Positions 16,365 to 23,139 of a stretch of DNA of 64,000 bases are shown piece after piece. The notes below the pieces were generated by a model, which was not told where the DNA came from, did no database searches, and saw only the letters and a program-made list of their open reading frames with translations. Source of the DNA: Eubacteriaceae bacterium (GTDB lineage: Bacteria; Bacillota; Clostridia; Peptostreptococcales; Anaerovoracaceae); contig CABIWW010000008.1 in assembly GCA_902362435.1 (NCBI GenBank), positions 1-64,000 on the forward strand, read 5' to 3'. Within the stretch, counting starts at the first letter, position 1. Every line of letters begins with the position of its first letter. The position numbers and the translations under genes were made by a program.

Positions 16365-17870
16365 GTGTTAGAGAGACTGTGAAATAAAGTCTGTAAATTA
16401 GCCTTCTATGGTAATCACAGATGAGGAATCGCTGTTCTTAGCAATTCCAGATTGATAACAACAATATAAAATATGCTTTTAAACATGTCAAGGACTCCTT
16501 CATTTTGAGGGAGTCTTTGGCATATACTGTGAGACTTTAAAGAGGAATCCTTCCTTCATACATTACAGCAAATTCCCCATAAACCTTGCCCCAGCCTCGC
16601 AGTGGCTGTGTCCATTTTTTAGTGGCTTGCAGTGTGGACAAATACAGGGATTTCAATAACGCCTTATCGCTTGGGAATACCGTTCTCTGGCGATTCAGTT
16701 TCTTGTATGTACTGTTCAGGCTTTCGATGGCATTTGTGGTGTAAATAACCTTCCGGACATCAGCAGAAAATTTGAAGATCGGCGTGAGGATATCCCAATT
16801 CTGCTCCCAGCTTTTCATAGCATTAGGATATTTCTCGTCCCGTCTCTCCTTGACCCTTTGCAGATTATCATATCCTTGCTGTTCATTCGGAGCAAGATAG
16901 ATCGTTTTCAAATCAGATGCAAAGTTTTTCATATCCTTGTAAGATACATATTTCAGCGTATTACGCACCTGATGAACGATACAGCGTTGATACTCTGCAT
17001 CAGGATATGCCGCATTGATAGCCTCCTTGATACCGGTAAGACCATCTGCACAAATGACCATCACATCTTTCACACCACGATTCTTCAGATCATTAAGAAC
17101 TCCCAGCCAGTATTTGCCGCTTTCGTTTTCTCCGATTTGCAGGCTGATCACATCTTTTTTACCATCTAAAGTTATGGCAAGTATCACATAGGCTGCAAGC
17201 TTCCGGATACGATTATCATCTCTTACTGAGAAATGCACCGCATCTATGAACAATACAGGATAAATGTCATCAAGCAGTCTGTTCTGCCAGTCATCGATTT
17301 CCTGGAGGATCTTATCTGTAACATCGGAGATGAATCCCTCACTGCATTCAAAGCCATAGATCTCTTCGATCTGTTCTGAGATCTGACGTGTTGTAAGCCC
17401 TCTGGCGTACATACTGATGATCTGCTGATCGATACCGGAAATATCTTTCTGGCGTTTCTTTACTACTTTAGGTTCAAAGCTGCTTTGCCTGTCCTGAGGA
17501 ACGTCGATCTGAAATTCTCCATAGTTGCTGCGAACTGTTTTTCTTTTTGTTCCATTACGATAATTATCATTATCACTTCGCTCGTAATTCTCGTATCCGA
17601 GATGCTCATCCATCTCAGATTCCATCATGGACTTAATCGTACCACCTAAAAGATCTTTGAGGGCTTCCTGGATATCGTCTGCCGTTTCGATATCGTACTC
17701 CTCGATAAGTGCAGATATGATGTTTTTCTTGTTTTCATTGAGTGGTTTCACTTTGTAAACTTCTTTTTTCTTTGCCATATTAAATAGCCTCCTATGGTAT
17801 TTTGATTTTACCATAGAAGGCCATGTTGATTTACTTATTTACAGACTTTTCTTCACAGTCTCGTGTTAGA
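16365..17870. mobile_element. IS256-family insertion sequence with 8-bp target duplication
   Basis: The element runs from 16373 to 17862. Its 26-bp terminal inverted repeats, beginning GAGACTGTGAA, lie at 16373-16398 and 17837-17862 and differ at only two positions. The 8-bp target duplication GTGTTAGA flanks it at 16365-16372 and 17863-17870, as expected for IS256-family transposition. An internal copy of CCTTCTATGGTAA occurs near both ends in inverted orientation. The transposase is intact, so the element is probably active and the insertion recent. The duplicated target includes the stop codon of the neighbouring acidic protein gene, which is therefore preserved. Confidence 0.95.
16537..17778 (-). 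CDS. IS256-family transposase
   Basis: A DDE transposase of the Mutator/IS256 family, 413 residues from the chosen start. Family marks include DDIQEALKDLLGGTIKSMMESEMDEHLGY in the N-terminal part (quoted by position, residues about 29-57), YRNGTKRKTVRS, the first catalytic Asp in PVLFIDAVHFSVRD, the second in VMVICADGLTGIKEAI, the CIVHQVRNTLKYV motif, and the Glu in YTTNAIESLNSTYKKL. I chose the ATG at 17778 because AGGAGG precedes it by nine bases; the longer frame from 17814 starts in the inverted-repeat-side spacer. It is read against the cargo operon. Confidence 0.95.
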   Translation of the reverse strand: MAKKKEVYKVKPLNENKKNIISALIEEYDIETADDIQEALKDLLGGTIKSMMESEMDEHLGYENYERSDNDNYRNGTKRKTVRSNYGEFQIDVPQDRQSSFEPKVVKKRQKDISGIDQQIISMYARGLTTRQISEQIEEIYGFECSEGFISDVTDKILQEIDDWQNRLLDDIYPVLFIDAVHFSVRDDNRIRKLAAYVILAITLDGKKDVISLQIGENESGKYWLGVLNDLKNRGVKDVMVICADGLTGIKEAINAAYPDAEYQRCIVHQVRNTLKYVSYKDMKNFASDLKTIYLAPNEQQGYDNLQRVKERRDEKYPNAMKSWEQNWDILTPIFKFSADVRKVIYTTNAIESLNSTYKKLNRQRTVFPSDKALLKSLYLSTLQATKKWTQPLRGWGKVYGEFAVMYEGRIPL

Positions 17871-18051
17871 AGTCATCGTCTTCGTCATCATTTCTCCAAC
17901 CGGAGTTGAAGTGTAGTTCACCGGTGTCCATGTCCATTGACATATTATCACCCATTCGCATATGCAGATCGCCATCAGAATCAATTCCCATATTGCCGGA
18001 GGTCTGGTAAATGAAATCTCCATCATCATAGTCAAAAATTGGATTACGCAT
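17866..18051 (-). CDS. Small acidic Asp/Met-rich repeat protein (61 aa)
   Basis: No known family. The 61 residues begin MRNPIFDYDDG and contain two tandem units of about 15 residues: NMGIDSDGDLHMRMG and NMSMDMDTGELHFNS, both fitting N-M-x-(I/M)-D-x-D-(G/T)-x-L-H. The protein ends in DDEDDDF. The alternating pattern could form short beta hairpins, perhaps metal-binding; this is inference. AGGAGG is seven bases before ATG 18051, and the start is immediately after the stop of the upstream regulator, so the two are one operon. Its stop codon lies inside the IS256 target duplication, so the gene is intact. Confidence 0.7.
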   Translation of the reverse strand: MRNPIFDYDDGDFIYQTSGNMGIDSDGDLHMRMGDNMSMDMDTGELHFNSGWRNDDEDDDF

Positions 18052-18052
18052 G

Positions 18053-19303
18053 TTAAGCCTCCTTTTTCTCATACTGTTTGATAAAGGTGTTGTAGGTTTT
18101 CTTTAATTCATCAATAAGGAACTGTACTTCTTTATCCTTAGAAGATACGGTCACATTGATAACATTGGTTATAAAGCCTGTAGTGTTTTTAGAATAGAAA
18201 GGCATATAGTAGGCTATGAATCCATTTTCAGGATAAAAATAGTATTCTCGCCAAGCTTCTCTGCGGAAATATGCCTCGTCATAATAATTGTTATTAGGGG
18301 CCACACTATAAAGCTCTTTGCAGCTGGCTTTACTCTTATCTACCAATTTTTGTAGTTTTCTCTGCACCTTTTTGTTATGCTCTATGGCCTTTTCTAAAAA
18401 GAGCTTACTTTCGAATGTACTTTTGCTGCTGATTAAAGCATCTAATACTTGACCGGCGTATGGAAAGACAAATGTACTTCGTAATGAGTTAAGTTCTGCT
18501 TCCGTATCAAATTCTTCAAAGAAGTATGAAATAGCAGTGTTTTCGCTTGCAGCAATTCTGTCAATCATCTGCTCAACGTTAGAAGATGAGGGCAGCTGCT
18601 TATCTTTTAATGTCCAATGCTGTATCGGGTTAATAGTATACAGTAATGGAATCTCTCTTGCGTGAAGAACGCTCAGCATTTCTAAATCATTGTCTCTGAT
18701 AGCCAAAGCTATCATCTTAAAGCGAAGATCATCTTGGCTTTTCATACGTGAGTCTAAAGTATCAAGAAATCCTATTTCACGCCGTTTTATTGATGTTCCT
18801 GCACCAAATCCAAGATAATATTCTTTTTTATCTTCCCCTACGAACCATATATAGCCTTTTTCTGTGAGGTATTTTAGAAAAGGATAATTGCCTGCTTCAA
18901 GGGCATAATCAATAGCTGTTTTGTCATATTCATCAGGATTAAGAATGAGTTTATCGTCTCTCAGTATATATGCTTCCCATTCTACCGGATCTTTTGAAAA
19001 AGCGATTGAATAATTGGTTTTTCTATTTAGTACAGGAGTGAGGGCAGTTCCGGCGCTTAGAATATCCTCAAATGATACTCCCAATAAATCAGAGAAGATC
19101 GGAAGGTCTTCGATCTGAACGCCCTTCTTCCCATTTTTTATTTGGCAGATACGATTTTGCATCTTCTGTATATCATCAGGATTAGCTTCGCCGTCACGTA
19201 GTGTGAGATATGCGATACAAAACTGCCGGTCATTCTTATATTCACTGTTCTTAATCAAATCACCAAGGTGTTTTCCTATTTTTTCATTATTGGTCTTAAA
19301 CAT
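18053..19303 (-). CDS. XRE-type regulator with ankyrin-like segment
   Basis: This 416-residue protein starts with a helix-turn-helix region (about 8-85: ICQIKNGKKGVQIEDLPIFSDLLG resembles the end of an XRE domain), followed by a segment with ankyrin-like pieces (DKTAIDYALEAGNYPFLKYL near 128 and NDLEMLSVLHAREIPLLY near 209), and an unrecognised C-terminal part rich in aromatic residues. It is divergent from the small HTH gene at 19501, with palindromic sites between them, so it probably regulates this switch region and its own operon with the 61-residue acidic protein. Ligand or protein sensing by the C-terminal part is a guess. Confidence 0.7.
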   Translation of the reverse strand: MFKTNNEKIGKHLGDLIKNSEYKNDRQFCIAYLTLRDGEANPDDIQKMQNRICQIKNGKKGVQIEDLPIFSDLLGVSFEDILSAGTALTPVLNRKTNYSIAFSKDPVEWEAYILRDDKLILNPDEYDKTAIDYALEAGNYPFLKYLTEKGYIWFVGEDKKEYYLGFGAGTSIKRREIGFLDTLDSRMKSQDDLRFKMIALAIRDNDLEMLSVLHAREIPLLYTINPIQHWTLKDKQLPSSSNVEQMIDRIAASENTAISYFFEEFDTEAELNSLRSTFVFPYAGQVLDALISSKSTFESKLFLEKAIEHNKKVQRKLQKLVDKSKASCKELYSVAPNNNYYDEAYFRREAWREYYFYPENGFIAYYMPFYSKNTTGFITNVINVTVSSKDKEVQFLIDELKKTYNTFIKQYEKKEA

Positions 19304-19360
19304 AAGTCATCTCCTTTGAGATAAGCATAAGGATATATATGCTAAAAAGATATAACTAAT

Positions 19361-19422
19361 TAGCATATGCATTTTACATATGTAAATTATAAGCGCTAAA
19401 AGTATATGCGTAAAGCATATGT
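19361..19422. promoter_or_regulatory. Cluster of CATATG palindromes, likely operators
   Basis: The divergent gap 19304-19500 contains GCATATGC (19363-19370), the perfect 14-bp palindrome TTTACATATGTAAA (19373-19386), AGCGCT, GTATATGC near 19402 and GCATATGT at 19415-19422, with a further ATATATGCT on each side (about 19335 and 19441). Repeated dyads between divergent regulators are typical of operators for XRE-type dimers. Confidence 0.6.
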
Positions 19423-19465
19423 TTTTGAGAAAAGGTGAGTATATATGCTGATTTCCCCTTGACGT

Positions 19466-19480
19466 GTAGTCACTGACTAC
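19466..19480. promoter_or_regulatory. Palindrome GTAGTCACTGACTAC at the promoter of the small HTH gene
   Basis: A perfect 15-bp dyad with a central C starts two bases after TTGACG (19459-19464), a good -35 box. It would occupy the spacer of that promoter and so could act as a repressor site, distinct in sequence from the CATATG cluster. Confidence 0.5.
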
Positions 19481-19500
19481 ATTAGTAAAGGAGAGTGCCT

Positions 19501-19788
19501 ATGAAGACTGAAGTTTATAACGTAGAAGGAATTGAGATTGAGGTTGAAAAAACCTCTAAGGATGATACCGAAGCAGAGCGTCGTAAGATGGCTTATGCTT
19601 TTAAAATGATCAGAGAACAGTCAGGTATGAATCGTAAGGACTTTTCCGAATGGCTTGGCATTCCTTATAGAACAATGCAGGAGTGGGAACTTGGCCTTCG
19701 TGTTATGCCGGAGTACGTTCTTCGTTTGATTGCTTATAAGGTTATCAACGAGAAGAGAAAGGGGGCATTCGATCATGAGAATAGTTAA
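19501..19788 (+). CDS. Small helix-turn-helix protein (95 aa)
   Basis: The C-terminal two thirds form an HTH: FKMIREQSGMNRKDFSEWLG then IPYRTMQEWELGLRVMPEYV, matching XRE-like proteins common beside mobile-element and toxin-antitoxin loci in Clostridia. The N-terminal 25 residues (VEGIEIEVEKTSKD) are a short beta-like extension. ATG 19501 is preferred over an in-frame GTG at 19495 because AAAGGAGAG lies seven bases upstream. It is divergent from the large XRE-type regulator and overlaps the next gene by 14 bases. Confidence 0.8.
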   Translation: MKTEVYNVEGIEIEVEKTSKDDTEAERRKMAYAFKMIREQSGMNRKDFSEWLGIPYRTMQEWELGLRVMPEYVLRLIAYKVINEKRKGAFDHENS

Positions 19789-20059
19789 AATGCTTATTGC
19801 ACTCTCAATGATATTGTTGCTTGGAATACTTCGTTTATTGGCAGCTGCTATATCATGGCTTTATTGCAGGGCGGCAAGCCTGGTGTTTGCCCCTTTAGTA
19901 ATTTGCCTTATACTTGCAGTAATAATGACTCAGTGGATTGCTGTAGGCATTTTCGGAGCTATTATCGGAGCTTGTTTCATATTACTGTTTGCTATTGGCT
20001 GGATAGAGGTAGAGCTTGAGTTCGGACAGGAGTTTTTCAAGGGTCTTATGCATGGATAA
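19775..20059 (+). CDS. Small membrane protein, CD1845-like
   Basis: The 94-residue protein is mostly hydrophobic: three helices at about 2-20, 24-45 and 48-70, ending in an acidic and amphipathic tail (WIEVELEFGQEFFKGLMHG). It resembles the CD1845-type small membrane proteins carried by Tn1549- and CTn-like elements; their function is unknown. GGGGG is about ten bases upstream of ATG 19775, which lies inside the HTH gene. In-frame start codons further upstream lie within that gene and lack a binding site. Confidence 0.65.
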   Translation: MRIVKMLIALSMILLLGILRLLAAAISWLYCRAASLVFAPLVICLILAVIMTQWIAVGIFGAIIGACFILLFAIGWIEVELEFGQEFFKGLMHG

Positions 20060-20221
20060 TTAGAAAATTACCCATAGATTACCTACGAATTACCTGTCAG
20101 TTACCTATCGGTTCCCTTTTCAAGCGATTTTTGATGTGTTATATTTACAATGGGCAAAGCGAACGGGAACAAATCCCGATCACCTAGCCAATTTCTTTTG
20201 CAAAAGAATACCGGCAATCTT

Positions 20222-20270
20222 AAGCGTCAGCTTATGACTTCAATCGAGGTCATGGGTCTGGCGCTTTTTT
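20222..20270 (+). terminator. Terminator-like hairpin upstream of the DUF5688 gene
   Basis: AAGCGTCAG and CTGGCGCTT form the base, ATGAC and GGTCAT an inner stem, and TTTTTT follows. A closely similar hairpin lies downstream of the same gene (21423-21465). The 275-base gap around it (20060-20334) holds no gene; GGGAACAAATCCC at about 20165 is a further short hairpin. Confidence 0.7.
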
Positions 20271-20334
20271 AATGCTATCAACCAGGCGGAGGGTAACGAT
20301 CCAAAGCTAATGCAAATAGAAAGGAAAATATAAT

Positions 20335-21406
20335 ATGGATTACGAAAGTTTCAAAGAAAAATTCGTAGAGGATGTGAAGGACAGACTTTACGAGCAAGGA
20401 GCCGAGGTTGATCTCTCTATTCATACAGTAAACAAGCTGAATGAGAGCTATGAGGCAATCACGGTTACACCAGAAGGCAGCAACATCGGAGTAAACATCG
20501 GAATCGACAAGTTCTACGGAGCAGTCGAAGACGGCAGACCTTACGATGAAGTTGTTGATAAGGCGGTAGATGTCATCAATAACGGCATCAATCAGAGACC
20601 TGACTTCGATATCAATTCCTTATCTGATTATTCTCAGATGAAGGAAAAACTTGCGATGGAGGTTGTTTCCGCAGAGGCCAACAAAGAGATGCTTGAAACT
20701 GTACCTCATCAGAATATGGAAGATATGGCGGTTGTTTATCGTTTTGTCTTAAGTTCCGATGATGATGGAAGAGCATCAATCCTTGTTACAAACCAGCTGC
20801 TTGAAAACATGGGTGTTACTCCTGAACAGCTTCATGCTGATGCAATGGAGAATGCGCCTCAGATCAAACCTGTTGAAATCAAAGGCATGAGTGAAGTCAT
20901 GGCAGAGATGATGGGAGTTGAGCAGGCTGAAATGATTGGACTTTCTCCGGTGGCTCCTGAAGATGAGAAGATTTACGTAGCTACGGTACCCGATAAGGTA
21001 CATGGTGCCGGAGTTCTTGCTTATCAGAACTTTATGGATCAGGCAGCTGAAAGAGCCGGTGGCGACTTCTTTATTTTACCTTCGAGCATCCATGAGGTGC
21101 TGATCGTCCCTGACAATGGCGAGATGGGCTTAAAGGATCTTGATAAAGGAAGTCAATGCAACGCAGGTAGTTCCCGCTGATAAGCTTACCGATAGTGTTT
21201 ACCACTATGACAGTAAGGAAAAGATCTTCGAGCTTGGCGAAAAGTTTGTACAGCGCCAGGCTGAAAAGGAAGCGGAGCATGCTGAGGAGAAAGGCGAGAA
21301 ATCGGTACTTGGTGATCTGAAAGCCAAGAAAGAGGAAGTCGCAAAGACTCCTAAGAAGGAAACCATTGATAAGGGTGCCAAAGCTAAGGGTGGAGAAGCA
21401 CTCTAA
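20335..21406 (+). pseudogene. DUF5688-family protein gene, frameshifted
   Basis: The first frame (20335-21180) reads like a DUF5688 protein of ICEs: MDYESFKEKFVEDVKDRLYE at the start, IGIDKFYGAVEDGRPYDEVV, and LPSSIHEVLIVPDNGEMGLK near its end, then 11 residues of unrelated sequence to a stop. The expected continuation (IKEVNATQVVPADKLTDSVY and YDSKEKIFEL) is in the next frame over, from about 21140 to 21406, with a charged repetitive tail. The switch point is about 21135-21142. A non-triplet indel in an originally 350-residue gene is the simplest reading; a sequencing error or programmed shift is possible. AGGAAAATATA precedes the ATG. The function of DUF5688 is unknown. Confidence 0.75.
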
Positions 21407-21422
21407 CCATATCATGATGAAT

Positions 21423-21465
21423 AAGGCGTCAGCCGGAGGTCATGATCTTCGGTCTGGCGCTTTTT
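21423..21465 (+). terminator. Terminator after the DUF5688 gene
   Basis: GCGTCAG and CTGGCGC enclose CCGGAG/CTTCGG, followed by TTTTT. It shares GCGTCAGC, GAGGTCATG and GGTCTGGCGCTTTTT in the same order with the hairpin at 20222-20270. Confidence 0.75.
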
Positions 21466-21528
21466 CTATTGCATAGGAGGTAATGAAAATGTCAGCACAT
21501 TTCTGATAGAGATTACAAGGAATCCGGT

Positions 21529-21747
21529 ATGTATGCTAAGGAGCAGGCTGAAGTTCAGACGGTTCCTATACAGTGTAAGGTCGCACTCACCATAAAAGAG
21601 GCTGCGGAGTATTCCAATATTGGTATCAATAAATTGGAGAGCTTGCTCAGATCACCGAGATGTCCTTTTGTTCTGTATGTAGGGAAGAAAAAACTTGTTA
21701 AACGAAAGGAATTTGAGAAGTTTATTTCGGATAACGTAGAGATATAG
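21529..21747 (+). CDS. xis: Excisionase (Tn916 Xis-like)
   Basis: The 72 residues contain the winged-helix excisionase pattern of Tn916 Xis: VALTIKEAAEYSNIGINKLE then LLRSP, a short wing, and GKKKLVKRKEFEKFISDN. It would bend the island ends and direct the integrase to excision. AAGGA lies nine bases before ATG 21529. However, a much better site, AGGAGG at 21477-21482 with ATG at 21483, sits in another frame that stops after seven codons, while the xis frame upstream reads HISDRDYKESG, which looks like coding sequence. The native N-terminus may therefore have been lost by a small indel. The integrase gene follows. Confidence 0.8.
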   Translation: MYAKEQAEVQTVPIQCKVALTIKEAAEYSNIGINKLESLLRSPRCPFVLYVGKKKLVKRKEFEKFISDNVEI

Positions 21748-21883
21748 CGTATTCCCAACAAATGGGGTAACCACGCTGTTTATCAGCTATCAAAAAAATG
21801 AAATAACATTGCATTTGAGCCCTAGTTGGTGTATAATATAGCGTGCTAATTTGGGGCTCTTATAGCTTAGAAAGGAGCCTTAA

Positions 21884-23014
21884 ATGGGAAAAGATCTCAA
21901 AGGAAAGGAGATTGGAGCAGGAATCGTTCAGCAACCTAACGGGACTTACTTCGCCAGATTTGTTGATAAATTTGGGAAGCGCAGAACGAAAAGATCCAAG
22001 AAACTTCAAGAGGTAAAACAGTGGCTTGCTGATGCTACATACATAGACCAACACAGTGACCTCGACCAGGCAACGGATATGCTCGTTGATGCCTGGTTCG
22101 ATTATTGGATAGGGATAAAAAAGCAGACAGTGAGACCTAATACGGTCAGAAACTATTCGGAACGGTATGAGCGTAATATCAAGGGTGTTATAGGCAATAA
22201 ACTCTTAACTGATGTAAAGCCTATTCACTGCCAGAAGATTTTTTCGGATATGGCTGATGAGGGCTATAAGACGACTACCATATACCAGACGCGGATTGCT
22301 CTTTATAACATGTTTGAGTTCGCCAGAGAGAATGATGTACTTATTGCGAATCCATGCAAGAAGTCGTTAAAGAGCGATATGGGAAAGCCTTCAGATAAGA
22401 AAGAAGCTCTTACGATAGACGTTCAGAAGAAATTCTTGGAAGCTGTGGTTGGTTACAGCTACGAGAATCAGTACCGCTTTGTATTACAGACCGGTCTTCG
22501 TACAGGAGAGCTTATAGGGCTCAGGTGGAGCGACATCGACTTCGAAAATCATACTATGAAGATCGAAAGAACGATGGAATATCGCTATAAGGTAGGTGAA
22601 TGGAGAGCTGGTCCACCTAAGAGTAAATCCGGCTACCGTACAATTCCTCTTACAGACGAAGCAATTCGTATTCTTGAAAACCAGAGATCAAAGAATAAGA
22701 GCTTAAAGCTCGTGCTGATGGAATGGAAGGATATTGTCTTTCTTTGCAGAAAGGGAACGCCGGTCAAGAACAGTACTTATGATACAGGACTTTTTAAGTA
22801 TTGTGACCGTGTAGGCATTCCGAGATTTTCAATGCATGTACTCAGACATACTTTTGCAACAAGATGTATTGAAGGTGGAATGAAACCTAAGACTCTGCAG
22901 AAGATTTTAGGTCATTCTAATATCGGTATTACCATGAATCTGTATGTTTATATTACAGAGGATGAAAAACATAGAGAAATTGACTTAGTGGCTGACGCTT
23001 TAAAAGTGGTATAA
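21884..23014 (+). CDS. int: Tn916-type tyrosine integrase
   Basis: The recombinase that integrates and excises the island, 376 residues. The N-terminal arm-binding domain (about 1-60: GTYFARFVDKFGKRRTKRS) is followed by a SAM-like core-binding domain (about 65-165) and the catalytic domain with Arg206 in TGLRTGELIGLRW, Lys248 in KSKSGYR, His318 and Arg321 in HVLRHTFATR, His344 in LGHSNI, and nucleophile Tyr354 in TMNLYVYIT. AGAAAGGAG precedes the ATG. All catalytic residues are present, so it should be active. It ends about 110 bases before ychF with no terminator between, so its transcript may now drive ychF. Confidence 0.95.
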   Translation: MGKDLKGKEIGAGIVQQPNGTYFARFVDKFGKRRTKRSKKLQEVKQWLADATYIDQHSDLDQATDMLVDAWFDYWIGIKKQTVRPNTVRNYSERYERNIKGVIGNKLLTDVKPIHCQKIFSDMADEGYKTTTIYQTRIALYNMFEFARENDVLIANPCKKSLKSDMGKPSDKKEALTIDVQKKFLEAVVGYSYENQYRFVLQTGLRTGELIGLRWSDIDFENHTMKIERTMEYRYKVGEWRAGPPKSKSGYRTIPLTDEAIRILENQRSKNKSLKLVLMEWKDIVFLCRKGTPVKNSTYDTGLFKYCDRVGIPRFSMHVLRHTFATRCIEGGMKPKTLQKILGHSNIGITMNLYVYITEDEKHREIDLVADALKVV

Positions 23015-23036
23015 AACTTGATGCAAAATTCATCTC

Positions 23037-23060
23037 CGTGGTACTCGGTGTGGTACTCGG
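23037..23060 (+). repeat. Right integrase arm-type repeats (two GTGGTACTCGG)
   Basis: GTGGTACTCGG occurs at 23038-23048 and 23050-23060, spacing 12, about 60 bases inside attR. It has the same orientation and core as the left repeats. Confidence 0.7.
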
Positions 23061-23122
23061 TCAAAACCATGAATTGCGGAAAGCCAGTAAAATAAAGGAA
23101 AAATAAAGGAGATGAATTTATT

Positions 23123-23139
23123 ATGAAATTAGGTATCGT
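23123..23139 (+). repeat. attR, 17-bp direct repeat at the ychF start
   Basis: ATGAAATTAGGTATCGT, codons 1-5 and part of 6 of ychF, identical to attL at 13850-13866. The island supplies AAAGGAG at about 23105-23111 as the new ribosome binding site of ychF. Confidence 0.8.

Larger units (their letters stand above)
13850..23139. mobile_element. 9.3-kb integrated island inserted in the ychF start codon
   Basis: The 17-bp direct repeat ATGAAATTAGGTATCGT occurs at 13850-13866 and again at 23123-23139, where it is the start of intact ychF. Between the copies lie a Tn916-type integrase and excisionase at the right end, arm-type repeats inside both ends, a divergent regulator module, ICE-type accessory genes, an IS256-family element and AT-rich cargo. 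The lplA-to-TfoX block and ychF onward look like uninterrupted chromosome. There is no relaxase, coupling protein or mating gene, so the island is at most mobilisable, or a reduced ICE. Two apparent frameshifts (DUF5688 gene, excisionase start) suggest decay. Confidence 0.85.

Noticed and set aside
19321..19450. CATATG repeats as a CRISPR array
   Set aside because: Units are short palindromes with irregular spacing and no spacer-sized unique segments or cas genes; they suit operators.
13996..23060. The 22-of-23-base repeat GTGGTACTCGG... near both island ends as the attachment core
   Set aside because: It has extra copies at each end and one mismatch, lies inside the exact 17-bp repeat that restores ychF, and fits integrase arm sites better.
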